The notes below the pieces were generated by a model. It did no database searches, was not told where the DNA came from, and worked only from the letters and a program-made list of their open reading frames with translations. 64,000 nucleotides of DNA from Paenibacillus urinalis (lineage in GTDB: Bacteria > Bacillota > Bacilli > Paenibacillales > Paenibacillaceae). Both the position numbers and the translations under genes were made by a program. This document shows positions 53,245-62,746 of the stretch, in pieces; the stretch's first letter is position 1, and each line of letters starts with the position of its first letter. The stretch lies in the NCBI RefSeq assembly GCF_028747985.1, contig NZ_CP118108.1:3229501-3293500 (forward strand), in the 5' to 3' direction.

Positions 53245-54219
53245 TCAACAATTGCTGGGTCCATCATATTTGATTTCATTCTGTTTCCTTCTCTTGATAG
53301 CACTTGTGCATTCTTCAGTATTTAAAATGTAGAATTCGAGCTCCTGCTCGACAGTAAAACCCGCCCTTAAATAGACCCCAAGCGCTGTATGATTAGAGCT
53401 CGACACGCATAACTTTACCTCTTCAATAGCTCTTTCAAACAAATCCGTTACCGCATACCGCATTAGTGCAGTACCAATCCCCTTATTTCGAGCTGCAGCA
53501 GCTACCGCAATATATTCCAAGCTGCCTTCAGCATGCTCTTCGTTTCCTTCCGTGTAGACATAACCGAGGAGCTCTTCTTCTTGAGTATATAGAAATAGTC
53601 GATTCTCGTTACTCCGTCGTTCTAGAATTGCTGTTGAATTATAGTAGGTACTTGGAAAGCACTGATCATGCAACGTCGAGAAGGGCGCTGCCCACCGCTC
53701 ATCCCAAGCTTCTATTGAACCATTTGAAGCATGATGGAAGTATGCCCCTCCTTGTTCCTTTATTAATGCATCTGGTTTAATTACAAGAACCGTTTCCTTC
53801 TGTTTATAATCAGCCTTTAACTGGTTCATTAACTCTCTTCCACGATCGTTCGCCGTATTATAGAAGCCTTTGAATGTATGTACACGACTCTCTAGCTTGG
53901 CTAGGCCTGTATTCCATAGATCAGTGGCAATCCTCTGCCACAAGGGTCCAAACTCCGTGTCGATAAAAGGCCCCCAAATTTCTGCTGCTCCTGCTTCCAG
54001 TTCGACATCAAACCCAAGGATGCCAACAATTTTTCCTTCCTCCATATAAACTACGATAGAGTCTTCAAGAGACAAATCTGAGAATTCTTCTGTCAGACTA
54101 GCCTCAATCTCGTGTCTATTCATTCCTGCATAACCAACATTGCTGCTCTTACTGCTATTCATTCTGGCGATAAACGTTGCGATCTCTTGAATCGGGGGTG
54201 TACGGACAAATTCAGCCAC
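53245..54219 (-). CDS. GNAT acetyltransferase with two GNAT-like domains
   Basis: 324 residues. The C-terminal GNAT domain (about 170-305) has the acetyl-CoA loop RNKGIGTALMRYAV and SSNHTALGVYLRAGF. The N-terminal domain (1-150) looks like a second, less conserved GNAT fold (DSIVVYMEEGKIVGILGFD) without the Q/R-x-x-G-x-G/A motif. The start is GTG at 54219 with AGGAGG upstream. Substrate unknown. The layout is common in Firmicutes proteins that acetylate small molecules or amino acids. Confidence 0.8.
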   Translation of the reverse strand: MAEFVRTPPIQEIATFIARMNSSKSSNVGYAGMNRHEIEASLTEEFSDLSLEDSIVVYMEEGKIVGILGFDVELEAGAAEIWGPFIDTEFGPLWQRIATDLWNTGLAKLESRVHTFKGFYNTANDRGRELMNQLKADYKQKETVLVIKPDALIKEQGGAYFHHASNGSIEAWDERWAAPFSTLHDQCFPSTYYNSTAILERRSNENRLFLYTQEEELLGYVYTEGNEEHAEGSLEYIAVAAAARNKGIGTALMRYAVTDLFERAIEEVKLCVSSSNHTALGVYLRAGFTVEQELEFYILNTEECTSAIKRRKQNEIKYDGPSNC

Positions 54220-54372
54220 GCTGCAAGTCCTCCTTTTTTTTTCACAAGTTAATAGATCTGTACTTATTTATTCGACAATCACCTTACCGTCTCTTCTACT
54301 TTCCCGCAAGGGTAAGAATAATTATAGCCAATTCATTTTTCAGCCAATATATCTCATTGAGCTCTCTATAAC

Positions 54373-54404
54373 AAAAAGAAGCTGTCCCCTTAGTAGAAGA
54401 CAGC
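54373..54404 (-). terminator. Terminator of the glycoside hydrolase gene
   Basis: GCTGTC (54381-54386) pairs with GACAGC (54399-54404) around a 12-base loop; on the minus strand TTCTTTTTG follows. Confidence 0.75.
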
Positions 54405-54419
54405 CTTTGGCCTAATAGC

Positions 54420-55973
54420 TCAAATCAGATATTTTCTAATAAAATAGGTCGGTGTACAGCTCCAGGCATGACAATAACTGTTGATCAGATTGCTGCCGTA
54501 TGGCGACATTTTTTTATCATCTGGATTGTATACCTCCCAGAAGGTATCCGCCCCGTCCTTAATCATTTCGCCCCAATATTTGCGCATTTCATCCAAGGCC
54601 TTCTCCTTCTTGCCTGCTTCAAACAACGCCTCGATGAGATGATGCACCATGTAAGGTGTCATGGGAGCAACCGTCGGTGGATCTATAAACAGTCTGTCGA
54701 GCAATTCAGCCCGATCTTCCTTATCCGGCACTTCCGCAAGCACCATCCAGATTTGGGAGGCCCAAGACAGGTTTCTATCCTCGCCACTAATGAAGTAACC
54801 TAGATTCTCGTCCCACAAATACTCCAGTGCAGCTTGGGTCAATCGATCGATCTCCATTGAAAGCATGCTGCTTAATTCTAACTCCGATAGCTCTTGAGCC
54901 AGCAGCCTTGCACGCTTAAGGCAATAGATCAATACAGCCTGTGCAGGGGCCTGTTTATTCAACTCCGGATGCCAATCAACAAAGCACCACCACTGGGGAT
55001 CATCTCTCACGATTCCCCGATCATCCACTCGTTCGAGCGCAAATCGTATCTGGTCTTTCGCTGCCGGCCAGAGCAGCTCCGCTGTGGCTTTATCCTTTGT
55101 CGCATTGTAGTAATCATAGAGGGTTGATGCAAAAAACAGTGAATAATCAAACAAGAAGGTATCATCTGCATGAGGCTCAGGCTGTTCAAAGATACATGCT
55201 GATATCTGGCCTTGATCCGCTCGCAGTCCGGCAAATAAGTACAAACAGCGCTTAACCAGATCATGATTGTTAAATGTGTAATAGTTCGCCAGTGCTTGCA
55301 GCCTCAGGTCTCCAAGCCATAGTCTGCGATCCCTTTTGGGCCCGTCCTCAAAGACCGTATGCATACAGTTTTGCAGGGTGCGAATGCCGATTCGATCCAT
55401 TTCTGCAATATCCGCCGGAAGACCTGCGGGCAGCGGCTTAACCTCTGCCAAGTTCCCTGATGTGACTGCTCTTGCCTGAATGTCCGCAAATTGAACTTTG
55501 TATTTCTGAGAGGTACTCAGCACAATGACCTTCATATAGCGGAAGGTATACCGACGCGGCAGCTCAATCCGCTGTGGCAATACATCAATAATGATAACCT
55601 CATCCTGAAGCCAGGAACGGCTGAGCCATCCGTTATAGGAATCGAATTCTTCCCCCATCTCACAGGGCATCTCCCCAAAGACAAGCTTCAGCCGCAGCGG
55701 GGCATCCTGGGGGCTTCCGGCAGCACGAACGCTAAAGGATACATAGCCTACATGATGATCACCAAAATCCAGAATGAAGCTCTCGTTACTATTGTACGTT
55801 CTGTCCAATACATCCTCCACTGCCGACTGGGGCTGCATCCTCCAGCCTTGAAATGCAGTTTCGTCAGCGATGACCTGTACCGCTTCTCTTGGATAAATAG
55901 TAGATTCATATAATTTGGGGAGTAAATCTTGGGCACGCTCCAGCAGACTTCCTCCAGGTACGAGCATTGGCAT
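54420..55973 (-). CDS. GH78-like glycoside hydrolase, cytoplasmic
   Basis: 517 residues, well below the usual 900 or more of full alpha-L-rhamnosidases. The EDGPKRDRRLWLGDLRLQALANYYTF block (about 213-238) is the conserved GH78 core with the probable catalytic acid, followed by the (alpha/alpha)6 barrel. The N-terminal part (60-190) contains FILDFGDHHVGYVSF, a beta-sandwich module. No signal peptide, so it acts on imported oligosaccharides. It is the last gene of the ABC importer operon, so the imported sugar is its likely substrate, perhaps a rhamnose-containing oligosaccharide. AAGGGAAG precedes the start. Confidence 0.8.
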   Translation of the reverse strand: MPMLVPGGSLLERAQDLLPKLYESTIYPREAVQVIADETAFQGWRMQPQSAVEDVLDRTYNSNESFILDFGDHHVGYVSFSVRAAGSPQDAPLRLKLVFGEMPCEMGEEFDSYNGWLSRSWLQDEVIIIDVLPQRIELPRRYTFRYMKVIVLSTSQKYKVQFADIQARAVTSGNLAEVKPLPAGLPADIAEMDRIGIRTLQNCMHTVFEDGPKRDRRLWLGDLRLQALANYYTFNNHDLVKRCLYLFAGLRADQGQISACIFEQPEPHADDTFLFDYSLFFASTLYDYYNATKDKATAELLWPAAKDQIRFALERVDDRGIVRDDPQWWCFVDWHPELNKQAPAQAVLIYCLKRARLLAQELSELELSSMLSMEIDRLTQAALEYLWDENLGYFISGEDRNLSWASQIWMVLAEVPDKEDRAELLDRLFIDPPTVAPMTPYMVHHLIEALFEAGKKEKALDEMRKYWGEMIKDGADTFWEVYNPDDKKMSPYGSNLINSYCHAWSCTPTYFIRKYLI

Positions 55974-56000
55974 GTTGTAATCTTCCCTTCATTCATAATG

Positions 56001-56831
56001 TCAGCCCTTCACGGCACCCGCCGTCATTCCGGCAACAATCTTTTTGTTGAATATAATGAACAGCAGCAGAGGCGGTATAGTAATCAGCAAAATATTCATG
56101 AATAGAAGATTCCATTGTGTATTAAACTGGCTCTGAAAATTGTATAGTGTCAGCTGGACCGTTGCATTCTTCGCGCCTGGGAAGAAATACAGCGGGTTAG
56201 TAAAATCGTTAAAGATGCTGACCGAGGAAGTAATAATAATCGTCGCCGTAACCGGCTGAAGCAAAGGAAAAATGATTCGGTAAAACAATGTAAAGCCGTT
56301 AGCCCCATCCACTACCGCCGCCTCATCAACCTCCCGGGGAATTTGGGACATAAACCCTTTATACAGCAGCACGCCAAAAGGAAAGCTGAGCGCCACTTCT
56401 ACCAGTACGAGACCCATCATCGTTTTGTATAGACCGATACTATCCAGTACCCAGATCGTTGGGACAATTGCAGGAGGGATGATCAGCCCGGCGAGAATAA
56501 AAAAGTTTATGAATGGCGTCGCTTTGCTGACCCTTCGCTGAACGACATACCCGGCCATCGCACAGACGGCAATTAGAACAAAGATGGATAGCAAAGTGAG
56601 GACGGTACTATTCACAAATGCAGTAAGTAACATATAATCACGGGCTGTGATCACTTCACGGATATTGTCCCACAGATGAACTTGAGAGGGCCAGCTCAGA
56701 TTAAGTACCGCCGCCTCCTTTTGATCCTTCAATGCATTGACCAGCACGAAATACAGCGGAACGATAAATATAATGACCGTAAGAAGGACAGATACAATCT
56801 CGACAATAGCTCTCTGAATGGACTTCTTCAT
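56001..56831 (-). CDS. Carbohydrate ABC permease, MalG-type
   Basis: 276 residues with six membrane segments and the EAA loop (EVDEAAVVDGANGFTLFYRIIFPLLQP). This is the CUT1 second permease. It overlaps the upstream permease by four bases. The substrate follows from the GH78-like enzyme downstream. Confidence 0.9.
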   Translation of the reverse strand: MKKSIQRAIVEIVSVLLTVIIFIVPLYFVLVNALKDQKEAAVLNLSWPSQVHLWDNIREVITARDYMLLTAFVNSTVLTLLSIFVLIAVCAMAGYVVQRRVSKATPFINFFILAGLIIPPAIVPTIWVLDSIGLYKTMMGLVLVEVALSFPFGVLLYKGFMSQIPREVDEAAVVDGANGFTLFYRIIFPLLQPVTATIIITSSVSIFNDFTNPLYFFPGAKNATVQLTLYNFQSQFNTQWNLLFMNILLITIPPLLLFIIFNKKIVAGMTAGAVKG

Positions 56832-57694
56832 AGGTCAACCTCTTTCCGGTTCAAATACATGTACAGCGGAAAAGCGAGTGCCGTTACAAACAGGAACAGA
56901 ATGACATTGCCCGCTGTCGCGAGTCCGTAGAACCCTCCTTGATATTGCTTATAAATAATAGACGCAATAAGGTCTGTCGTGAAGCCAGGGCCTCCCTTGG
57001 TCATCGCCCATACAAGATCGAAGGAGCGCAGCCCGCCGATAAAGGACAGAATAATTACGGAGTTGGTGGCCGGCCGGCTCAGAGGCATGATAATATTCCA
57101 AAACTTGCGGAAAGAGCCGCCCCCATCGATTTGAAGAGCTTCGTAATATTCAGCAGGGATCGATAAGATCCCCGCAATGTATATGACTGTTGCAAAGCCG
57201 ACTCCCTTCCATACATCCACCAGAGCGACCGACAGCAGGGCGATCCGCGTATCACCCAGCCAATCCGGACCGGTGATGCCTATGAAGGACAGCGCAGTAT
57301 TAATCAGCCCCTCGGTCGGATGCATCATCATGCTGAAGGCTATACCGATGGCGATGGTGCTCACTAGGGTCGGGAAAAAGATTACAGACTGCAGAAACCC
57401 TTTGGTACGCAGCTTGGAGGTAAGAAACACACCCAGCAGCAGACCGAGGATTACTTTTAGACTGCAAGTCACGACCGCATAGATGAATGTATTTTTAAAT
57501 CCGATGCTTAGTGAGGATTCCTGGAAAAAGGTAATGAAATTTTCGAATCCGATAAATTCCCAATCGGCCAATGTCCACCTCGTCATACTGAAGAAAAAGG
57601 ACATGATGGTAGGAAAAATAAAGATCACGAAATAGATGATGGCTGCTGGGAGCAGAAACATGTAAGAATAGGTTTTTCGGAATACTTTGGACAT
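56828..57694 (-). CDS. Carbohydrate ABC permease, MalF-type
   Basis: 288 residues from the ATG at 57692-57694; a longer reading would start inside the upstream gene. Six membrane segments and the EAA loop EYYEALQIDGGGSFRKFWNIIMPLSRP. First CUT1 permease, paired with the MalG-type protein. The ATP-binding subunit is absent from this locus, as in many Bacillota where one shared MsmX-type ATPase serves several importers. Confidence 0.9.
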   Translation of the reverse strand: MSKVFRKTYSYMFLLPAAIIYFVIFIFPTIMSFFFSMTRWTLADWEFIGFENFITFFQESSLSIGFKNTFIYAVVTCSLKVILGLLLGVFLTSKLRTKGFLQSVIFFPTLVSTIAIGIAFSMMMHPTEGLINTALSFIGITGPDWLGDTRIALLSVALVDVWKGVGFATVIYIAGILSIPAEYYEALQIDGGGSFRKFWNIIMPLSRPATNSVIILSFIGGLRSFDLVWAMTKGGPGFTTDLIASIIYKQYQGGFYGLATAGNVILFLFVTALAFPLYMYLNRKEVDL

Positions 57695-57701
57695 ACGGCA
57701 A

Positions 57702-59018
57702 TTACCAGCCTTCCAGTCCAAGCTGTTTGGCTTGTTTCTCTACATCCTTGTCGTATACCTCGGCACCTTCGGCGGAGGATTTGATTCCGGCACCTACTTC
57801 CACCGTAATTTGCGGCAAGCTCGGTCCTTTAATTGGAGAGAGGAATTCCAGGGCAGGAGCTGTTTTTCCCGATTCAAAATAAGGCACCATATCTTTAACG
57901 GCAGGAGCTACATCTTCCGGCATCTCGGCCCCATTGATTACATAAGGCCCTGTCGGCATGGATACGGTAGCACTGGCTGCCATTCCTTCTGGAGAAGCAA
58001 TAAATGATACAAATTTCTTAGCCTCCTCAGGGTGTTCCGTATTCTTATAGATGTAGGCTGCGCCTGGCATCCAGACGGTCAAGCCGTGATCATCAGCACG
58101 GTCACCCGGCTGAGGGAAAAATCCGATGTCTTCGATCTGATCCGCATAGTTCTGGACAAGCGGAGGGATGGCAAACGTCAGCATTGGATAATGTGCGCCT
58201 GTTCCTTCAACCAGCATCTTCAATCCAGCATCATAAGTTGTTGCCAGAAAATCTTTATTCAGATAACCTTTATTAAATATTTCCTGAAGCTTCTCGAAGC
58301 TGCGAAGCGCTGCAGGTGTGGTCGCATATTTCGCTGTTCCTGCGGTGTAATCGTCTGCGAACCCCGGAGCATCAGATTGAACGTTATAATAATCCGCAAG
58401 AACCACTAGCTGAGAGGTCCAGCTGTCCTTGTATGTGCCAATGACCGGAGTGATGCCGGCAGCCTTAATTGTCTCGTTGTTCACCATCAGCTCTTCCCAG
58501 GTTTCAGGGACGGTCAGCCCCAGCTGCTCATATACCTTCTTGTTGTAGAACCAGCCGCCAGCCATCGTGGAACCCGCAGGGACTCCATAAATTTTCCCGT
58601 TATACGTAACTGTCGGTTTGAAGGTGTCCATTACATTGTCCATAAGCGATTCATTGGTCAAATCCAGCAGATTCACTTCCGGGTTAAGCGCTTGCATTAA
58701 TGAACCTGAATTATACATGATGATGTCGGTCATATCCCCAGTAGACAGCCTTGTCTTGACCAGATTGTCTCCTTCATCTCCTCCGGGTCTCGTCTCGACT
58801 TCTACTTTAATATTCGGGTTCTTCTCTTCAAAAGCAGCGATCATCGCTTTTGCACTGTTTAGTGCATCCTGCGTGTTATCACTAAGCAGCGTCAATGTCA
58901 CATCTCCCTCTGCGGATGATGGAGCTCCCTCTTCTCCACCAGCAGCACATCCTGATAGTAACCCAACCGCAAGCAGTACAGAAATGATCAGTGCAGCTCT
59001 TTTTCTTCCTTTTTTCAT
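57702..59018 (-). CDS. Carbohydrate-binding lipoprotein of the ABC importer
   Basis: 438 residues from the ATG at 59016-59018 with GTAGGGGGCC upstream; an earlier in-frame ATG lacks a site. Lipoprotein signal with lipobox LSGC, then the SBP_bac_1 fold (NIKVEVETRPGGDEG, AMIAAFEEKNP, TMAGGWFYNKKVYEQLG). It captures the sugar for the MalF/MalG permeases encoded directly downstream, seven bases from the next start. The YesM/YesN pair upstream most likely controls the operon. Confidence 0.92.
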   Translation of the reverse strand: MKKGRKRAALIISVLLAVGLLSGCAAGGEEGAPSSAEGDVTLTLLSDNTQDALNSAKAMIAAFEEKNPNIKVEVETRPGGDEGDNLVKTRLSTGDMTDIIMYNSGSLMQALNPEVNLLDLTNESLMDNVMDTFKPTVTYNGKIYGVPAGSTMAGGWFYNKKVYEQLGLTVPETWEELMVNNETIKAAGITPVIGTYKDSWTSQLVVLADYYNVQSDAPGFADDYTAGTAKYATTPAALRSFEKLQEIFNKGYLNKDFLATTYDAGLKMLVEGTGAHYPMLTFAIPPLVQNYADQIEDIGFFPQPGDRADDHGLTVWMPGAAYIYKNTEHPEEAKKFVSFIASPEGMAASATVSMPTGPYVINGAEMPEDVAPAVKDMVPYFESGKTAPALEFLSPIKGPSLPQITVEVGAGIKSSAEGAEVYDKDVEKQAKQLGLEGW

Positions 59019-59090
59019 AAATACTGGCCCCCTACCTGAATGAATTGACATTCGGGACTACTACATCCCCTGAGTACATTGTAAATGCTT

Positions 59091-60296
59091 TCATTCAGGT
59101 TCAGTCAGTGGGTCATTTTTTGGATTGATGTCCGTATTTTTTGGGTCCTCCTTATATTGACCTGGAAGAACACCTGTATATTTCTTGAATACCTCGGAAA
59201 AATGGCGATACGTATGATAACCAACCCGTTCACTGACGTCCGCGACCTTCAATCCTCTCTGCAGCAGCCACTTTGCCTTCTCCATCCGCAGTCTGGTCAA
59301 ATATTTGATAAAGGACTCTCCCGCAGAATCCTTGAATAGGACACTGAGGTAGGCTGCATTCAAGCCAACATGCTCAGCAACCTCAGCGAGTGACAGGTCC
59401 CGCATTCCGTTCAGATGGATATAGGCAAGAGCCTTCTCGATCGCTTCCTTGCCTTTAGATTCGTTCTTATCTCGAGCTTTGGCCTTATACGGGCACAGCC
59501 CTGTCCATCCCACTTCCTCCGCTTGCTTCAGAGCATATCTTGCCGTCTCCAGGCTGATGAACAGATCCGCTGGTTGAATCGCGATCTCCCCCTGCCCAAT
59601 GGGATAATCCTTGTCACGGTAATATTGTGCATGCTGTGCCCAGTAATCTTCGCCTGGCATTGTACGGTGCAGCATCACTGCGAGCTTATCCTTACCCATC
59701 TGAAGCTGAATGACTGCTTCTTCACTAGCGTGAATTGTAAAATGATCGGCACGAAATGCAAGAACTGTAGCGCAGATAACGCCGGTATGCTCCAGCTCAT
59801 GAAGCTCAGACCATGCATTCGGACAGCTTTCGTTATTGAGCAGGAGGTTCAGCAGCGCTCTTTCGACCAGCGCCTTTCTATTGCCCTCCCAATCGCTGCG
59901 GAGCACCTCCATTTCTTCCCGTTTAGATATGTGGCCCAGGACCTTGGTCAATGCCTGATTGATGTGCTCGATCGTAAAGGGCTTCTCCAAATAATCGGCT
60001 ACTCCGAGCTGGATCGCTCTTTTGACATATTCGAATTCGTTAAAGCCGCTGAAGACAATAAAAGAAGCGTTCTGTACCTCCTTCGCTGCCAACTCGATCA
60101 GCTTCAGTCCATCCATTCCCGGCATGCGAATATCGGTAAGAATTAAATCCGGCCGAACATCTCTCACAAGCTCCAGTGCCCTGCAGCCGTCATTCGCTGT
60201 ACCGGCAAGCTGAATGCCAAGGCCGTTCCAATCTACCATTTGCCTCAGCCCTTCTACTACAATGTATTCGTCATCAAAGATTACGGCTTTATGCAT
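59091..60296 (-). CDS. Response regulator, AraC type, YesN-like
   Basis: 401 residues: receiver domain (1-120) with phosphoacceptor Asp in LILTDIRMPGMDG and Lys in YLEKPF, a middle region of about 150 residues, and a C-terminal AraC HTH domain (about 290-385) with LSLAEVAEHVGLNAAYLSVLFK and SERVGYHTYRHFSEVFKKYTG. YesN-type regulators activate plant polysaccharide genes. It overlaps yesM by eight bases. It lies 72 bases upstream of the sugar-binding lipoprotein gene on the same strand and is its likely activator. Confidence 0.9.
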   Translation of the reverse strand: MHKAVIFDDEYIVVEGLRQMVDWNGLGIQLAGTANDGCRALELVRDVRPDLILTDIRMPGMDGLKLIELAAKEVQNASFIVFSGFNEFEYVKRAIQLGVADYLEKPFTIEHINQALTKVLGHISKREEMEVLRSDWEGNRKALVERALLNLLLNNESCPNAWSELHELEHTGVICATVLAFRADHFTIHASEEAVIQLQMGKDKLAVMLHRTMPGEDYWAQHAQYYRDKDYPIGQGEIAIQPADLFISLETARYALKQAEEVGWTGLCPYKAKARDKNESKGKEAIEKALAYIHLNGMRDLSLAEVAEHVGLNAAYLSVLFKDSAGESFIKYLTRLRMEKAKWLLQRGLKVADVSERVGYHTYRHFSEVFKKYTGVLPGQYKEDPKNTDINPKNDPLTEPE

Positions 60297-62067
60297 GCCT
60301 GCGTCCCTCCTCTTGTGTTAATGGTTTAAAGCTTAGCTCAATACACGTACCCTTCCCTGGAATGCTGGCAATCTGAAATCTGCTTGAGGATCCATAATAG
60401 AGCCGCAGCCTTTCCTTCACATTGCTCAAACCATAACCATGCTCGATTGCTGCCGGGTCTTCAATTCCCACCCCGTCATCCTCAACACGAAATACAATGA
60501 ATTCACCTTCTCTTCGTCCTGTCAGCCGAATCCGGCCTTCCCCAACTTTGGGCTCGAGTCCATGATAAATTGCATTTTCAACCAGCGGCTGCAGAAGCAG
60601 CTTGATCATCTCCATGCTCATCATGGATTCTTCGATGTCCTCCTCAAAGTGAAAACGGTTATTGTACCGGATATTTTGAATGTTCAAGTAATGCTTAATA
60701 TGCTGCAGCTCTTTAAAAATAGGAATCAGCTCTTTGCCCTTGTTCAGGCTAAGCTTAAAGCTCTCGGATAAAGAAATAGCCATCTGAGCGGCCTCCGGAC
60801 TTCCCTTGAGCATGGCCATCCAATAGATGGAATCAAGCGTGTTATATAAGAAATGCGGCTTGATCTGTGCCTGTAGTGCCCTTAGCTCAGCTTCCCTTTC
60901 CTTAAGTACAAGGGACACGACTTTTTCATTCAGTTCATCATTTTCAGAAGCCATACGCTTAAAAGTCTCGCCGATGACACCGACTTCATCCTGCTCAAAT
61001 GTAGCCGTGAACTCTCTTTTTCCTTTGTTCCATTCCATCATCATTTTTTTAATCGAGATCAGCGGTTTGGTAATGGTGCCGGACAATATGTACGACAGAA
61101 CAAGAGCGGTAAGTGAAATTAACAGTGCAATGACCATAGTTGCCGTACCGATCCGGTTTGACTCTGCCAGCAGCTCCTTCTTCTGTACTGAATGAATAAA
61201 GGTCCAATTCGTCGTCTCGTTCCGATAGGAGCTTACCAGATATTTTTCCTCCTTTAATTTTTGAATCGCTTCACTGGCAGAGCTGTATGGAGAGACCAGA
61301 TGATCTCCTTCCGAGGCGTCAGGAAATACGACCCTGCTTCTCAGCTGCGTATCCTCAATTGCCATATAGCTTCCGGTATGGTGATGAACATTAAATGCAC
61401 TGTCAAATATATTTTTGGATACATTGACAATAATCACGCCCAAGCTCTCTCCATTCATACCTTCCGAATCTCGAAACAGCTTGATGGTCGAGAAGGAATC
61501 TTTCGTATCACTAAGCACGTCTGTTCCATAAAAAATGACTCTACCCTCGGCGTTAACGGCCTTTTGGTACCATTCTGCATTTTGAATCTGTGTTATTTTC
61601 GTATCATGCTCATATGTGCCTGCATCGTCTGAGCGGCCTAAACAGTAGATTTGAAAGTGATAATCCAGTATGCAGATGGAATTAACGAAGCGGTTGTCCA
61701 GGAGATGGGTATTGATAACACGCTGAATTTGAGCAGCCATTCGCTCACTTGTTCCCGATGGTGAAGCCGCTTGCTCACCGTTCTTGATATGTATAAGCTC
61801 ATTGCGAATCGATTCATTAAGCACTAGAGCCCGATTCAGATTGATTAAATTACGAAATAACAAATCTGCCATCTCGCTAGCCGTCTTTAAATGATCGGAA
61901 TTGGTCTGCGCATGAGTTCGCATCATTGTATTTGTAGTCGTTTGAAAGGAGAAATAGCCGAGAATAAACAAAGGAGGGATCGATAGAGCAATCATTGCAA
62001 ATAAAAACCGGGTTCTCAGCTTCTTGAAACGTATAGAACTCACGAGAAAGCGTTTCCAATTATTCAT
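60289..62067 (-). CDS. Sensor histidine kinase, YesM-like
   Basis: 592 residues: a membrane helix at 20-40, an extracytoplasmic sensor domain (45-305), a second helix around 310, HAMP (SGTITKPLISIKKMMMEW), the phosphoacceptor block LQAQIKPHFLYNTLDSIYWM (His in QIKPHFLYN) and the ATPase blocks LVENAIYHGLEPK and GVGIEDPAAIEHGYGLSNVKERL. This His-kinase 5 form without DHp coiled coil is typical of YesM. The signal is likely an oligosaccharide outside the cell. GGAGG precedes the start. Confidence 0.92.
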   Translation of the reverse strand: MNNWKRFLVSSIRFKKLRTRFLFAMIALSIPPLFILGYFSFQTTTNTMMRTHAQTNSDHLKTASEMADLLFRNLINLNRALVLNESIRNELIHIKNGEQAASPSGTSERMAAQIQRVINTHLLDNRFVNSICILDYHFQIYCLGRSDDAGTYEHDTKITQIQNAEWYQKAVNAEGRVIFYGTDVLSDTKDSFSTIKLFRDSEGMNGESLGVIIVNVSKNIFDSAFNVHHHTGSYMAIEDTQLRSRVVFPDASEGDHLVSPYSSASEAIQKLKEEKYLVSSYRNETTNWTFIHSVQKKELLAESNRIGTATMVIALLISLTALVLSYILSGTITKPLISIKKMMMEWNKGKREFTATFEQDEVGVIGETFKRMASENDELNEKVVSLVLKEREAELRALQAQIKPHFLYNTLDSIYWMAMLKGSPEAAQMAISLSESFKLSLNKGKELIPIFKELQHIKHYLNIQNIRYNNRFHFEEDIEESMMSMEMIKLLLQPLVENAIYHGLEPKVGEGRIRLTGRREGEFIVFRVEDDGVGIEDPAAIEHGYGLSNVKERLRLYYGSSSRFQIASIPGKGTCIELSFKPLTQEEGRRHA

Positions 62068-62194
62068 ACATAACCTCCTTTCCCTAATTATCTCGATGAG
62101 GATGAGCAGATTATATTACAATTTCATAGCATTGTTAAAGAATTTTCTCTTTTTGCCAATTCCACATTCGTCTAGATCAATTCCATATTTCTGT

Positions 62195-62203
62195 CATACC
62201 CTA
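62195..62203 (+). promoter_or_regulatory. Candidate SigK -10 element of the YjcZ genes
   Basis: CATACCCTA fits the mother-cell SigK -10 pattern CATANNNTA, 29 bases before the start codon. The -35 AC dinucleotide is not at the ideal distance, so this is tentative; late sporulation expression would suit these peptides. Confidence 0.32.
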
Positions 62204-62232
62204 TCTTATCTTCGATCAAAGGAGGAGTTCAG

Positions 62233-62376
62233 ATGGGTGGAGTAGTAGAAAGTTGCGGCGTAGGTGGCTACGGCGGTGGAAATAAAATTGGTGCAATCTT
62301 GGTACTCTTTATTCTTCTCGTCATTATTGCGGCTTCATTCGGATGGGGCGGACTTGGCGGATTTGGCGGTTACTGA
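62233..62376 (+). CDS. YjcZ family sporulation peptide, first copy
   Basis: 47 residues with GGAGGAG ahead of the ATG. Composition is typical: a glycine-rich N-terminus (GVGGYGGGNKI), one membrane helix AILVLFILLVIIAASFGW and the glycine tail GGLGGFGGY. YjcZ-like peptides are found across Bacillales and are linked to sporulation, but the function is unknown. The first copy has a lone Cys (ESCGVGG) not present in the second. Confidence 0.9.
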   Translation: MGGVVESCGVGGYGGGNKIGAILVLFILLVIIAASFGWGGLGGFGGY

Positions 62377-62491
62377 TATTTGAGTCATTAAGACAGGGCT
62401 CTGATCGTGAAATTCAGGGTAAAAAAGTCCAGACCAATGGACTCAATGCAACATAAAAATATTTTATCTTGATGGTAAAGGAGGAATTTCT

Positions 62492-62623
62492 GTGAGCGGA
62501 GTAGTTGGAGGTTTCGGTTACGGCCAAGGCGGCGGATACGGAATCGGTGCAATCCTGGTTCTCTTTATCCTCTTGGTTATCATTGCTGCATCTTTCGGAT
62601 GGGGCGGATTCGGCGGTTACTAA
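62492..62623 (+). CDS. YjcZ family sporulation peptide, second copy
   Basis: 43 residues starting at GTG (62492), with AAAGGAGG before it. The helix and the FGWGG-FGGY tail are almost identical to the first copy, while the N-terminal glycine stretch differs (GGFGYGQGGGYG). The copies are 115 bases apart and probably arose by tandem duplication, with a shared terminator downstream. Confidence 0.9.
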   Translation: MSGVVGGFGYGQGGGYGIGAILVLFILLVIIAASFGWGGFGGY

Positions 62624-62633
62624 TGGATTAAGC

Positions 62634-62672
62634 ACAAAAGAGGTGTTCCATGCGTGGAACGCCTCTTTTTGT
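62634..62672. terminator. Terminator after the YjcZ genes
   Basis: AAAAGAGG-TGTTCC pairs with GGAACGCCTCTTTT around a short ATGCGT loop; A-tract left and T-tract right make it usable by both the YjcZ transcript and converging leuA. Confidence 0.85.
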
Positions 62673-62746
62673 GTGCTGTACTGCAGAGATATGAAACCCC
62701 GCTCAAACCAATCCATCTGTAGCCAGTTCTGACTGGCCATCATCAT

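Noticed and set aside
59415..60146. 243-residue open frame on the plus strand inside the yesN-like gene
   Set aside because: Antisense to a clear response regulator with receiver and AraC motifs; no ribosome site or family resemblance.
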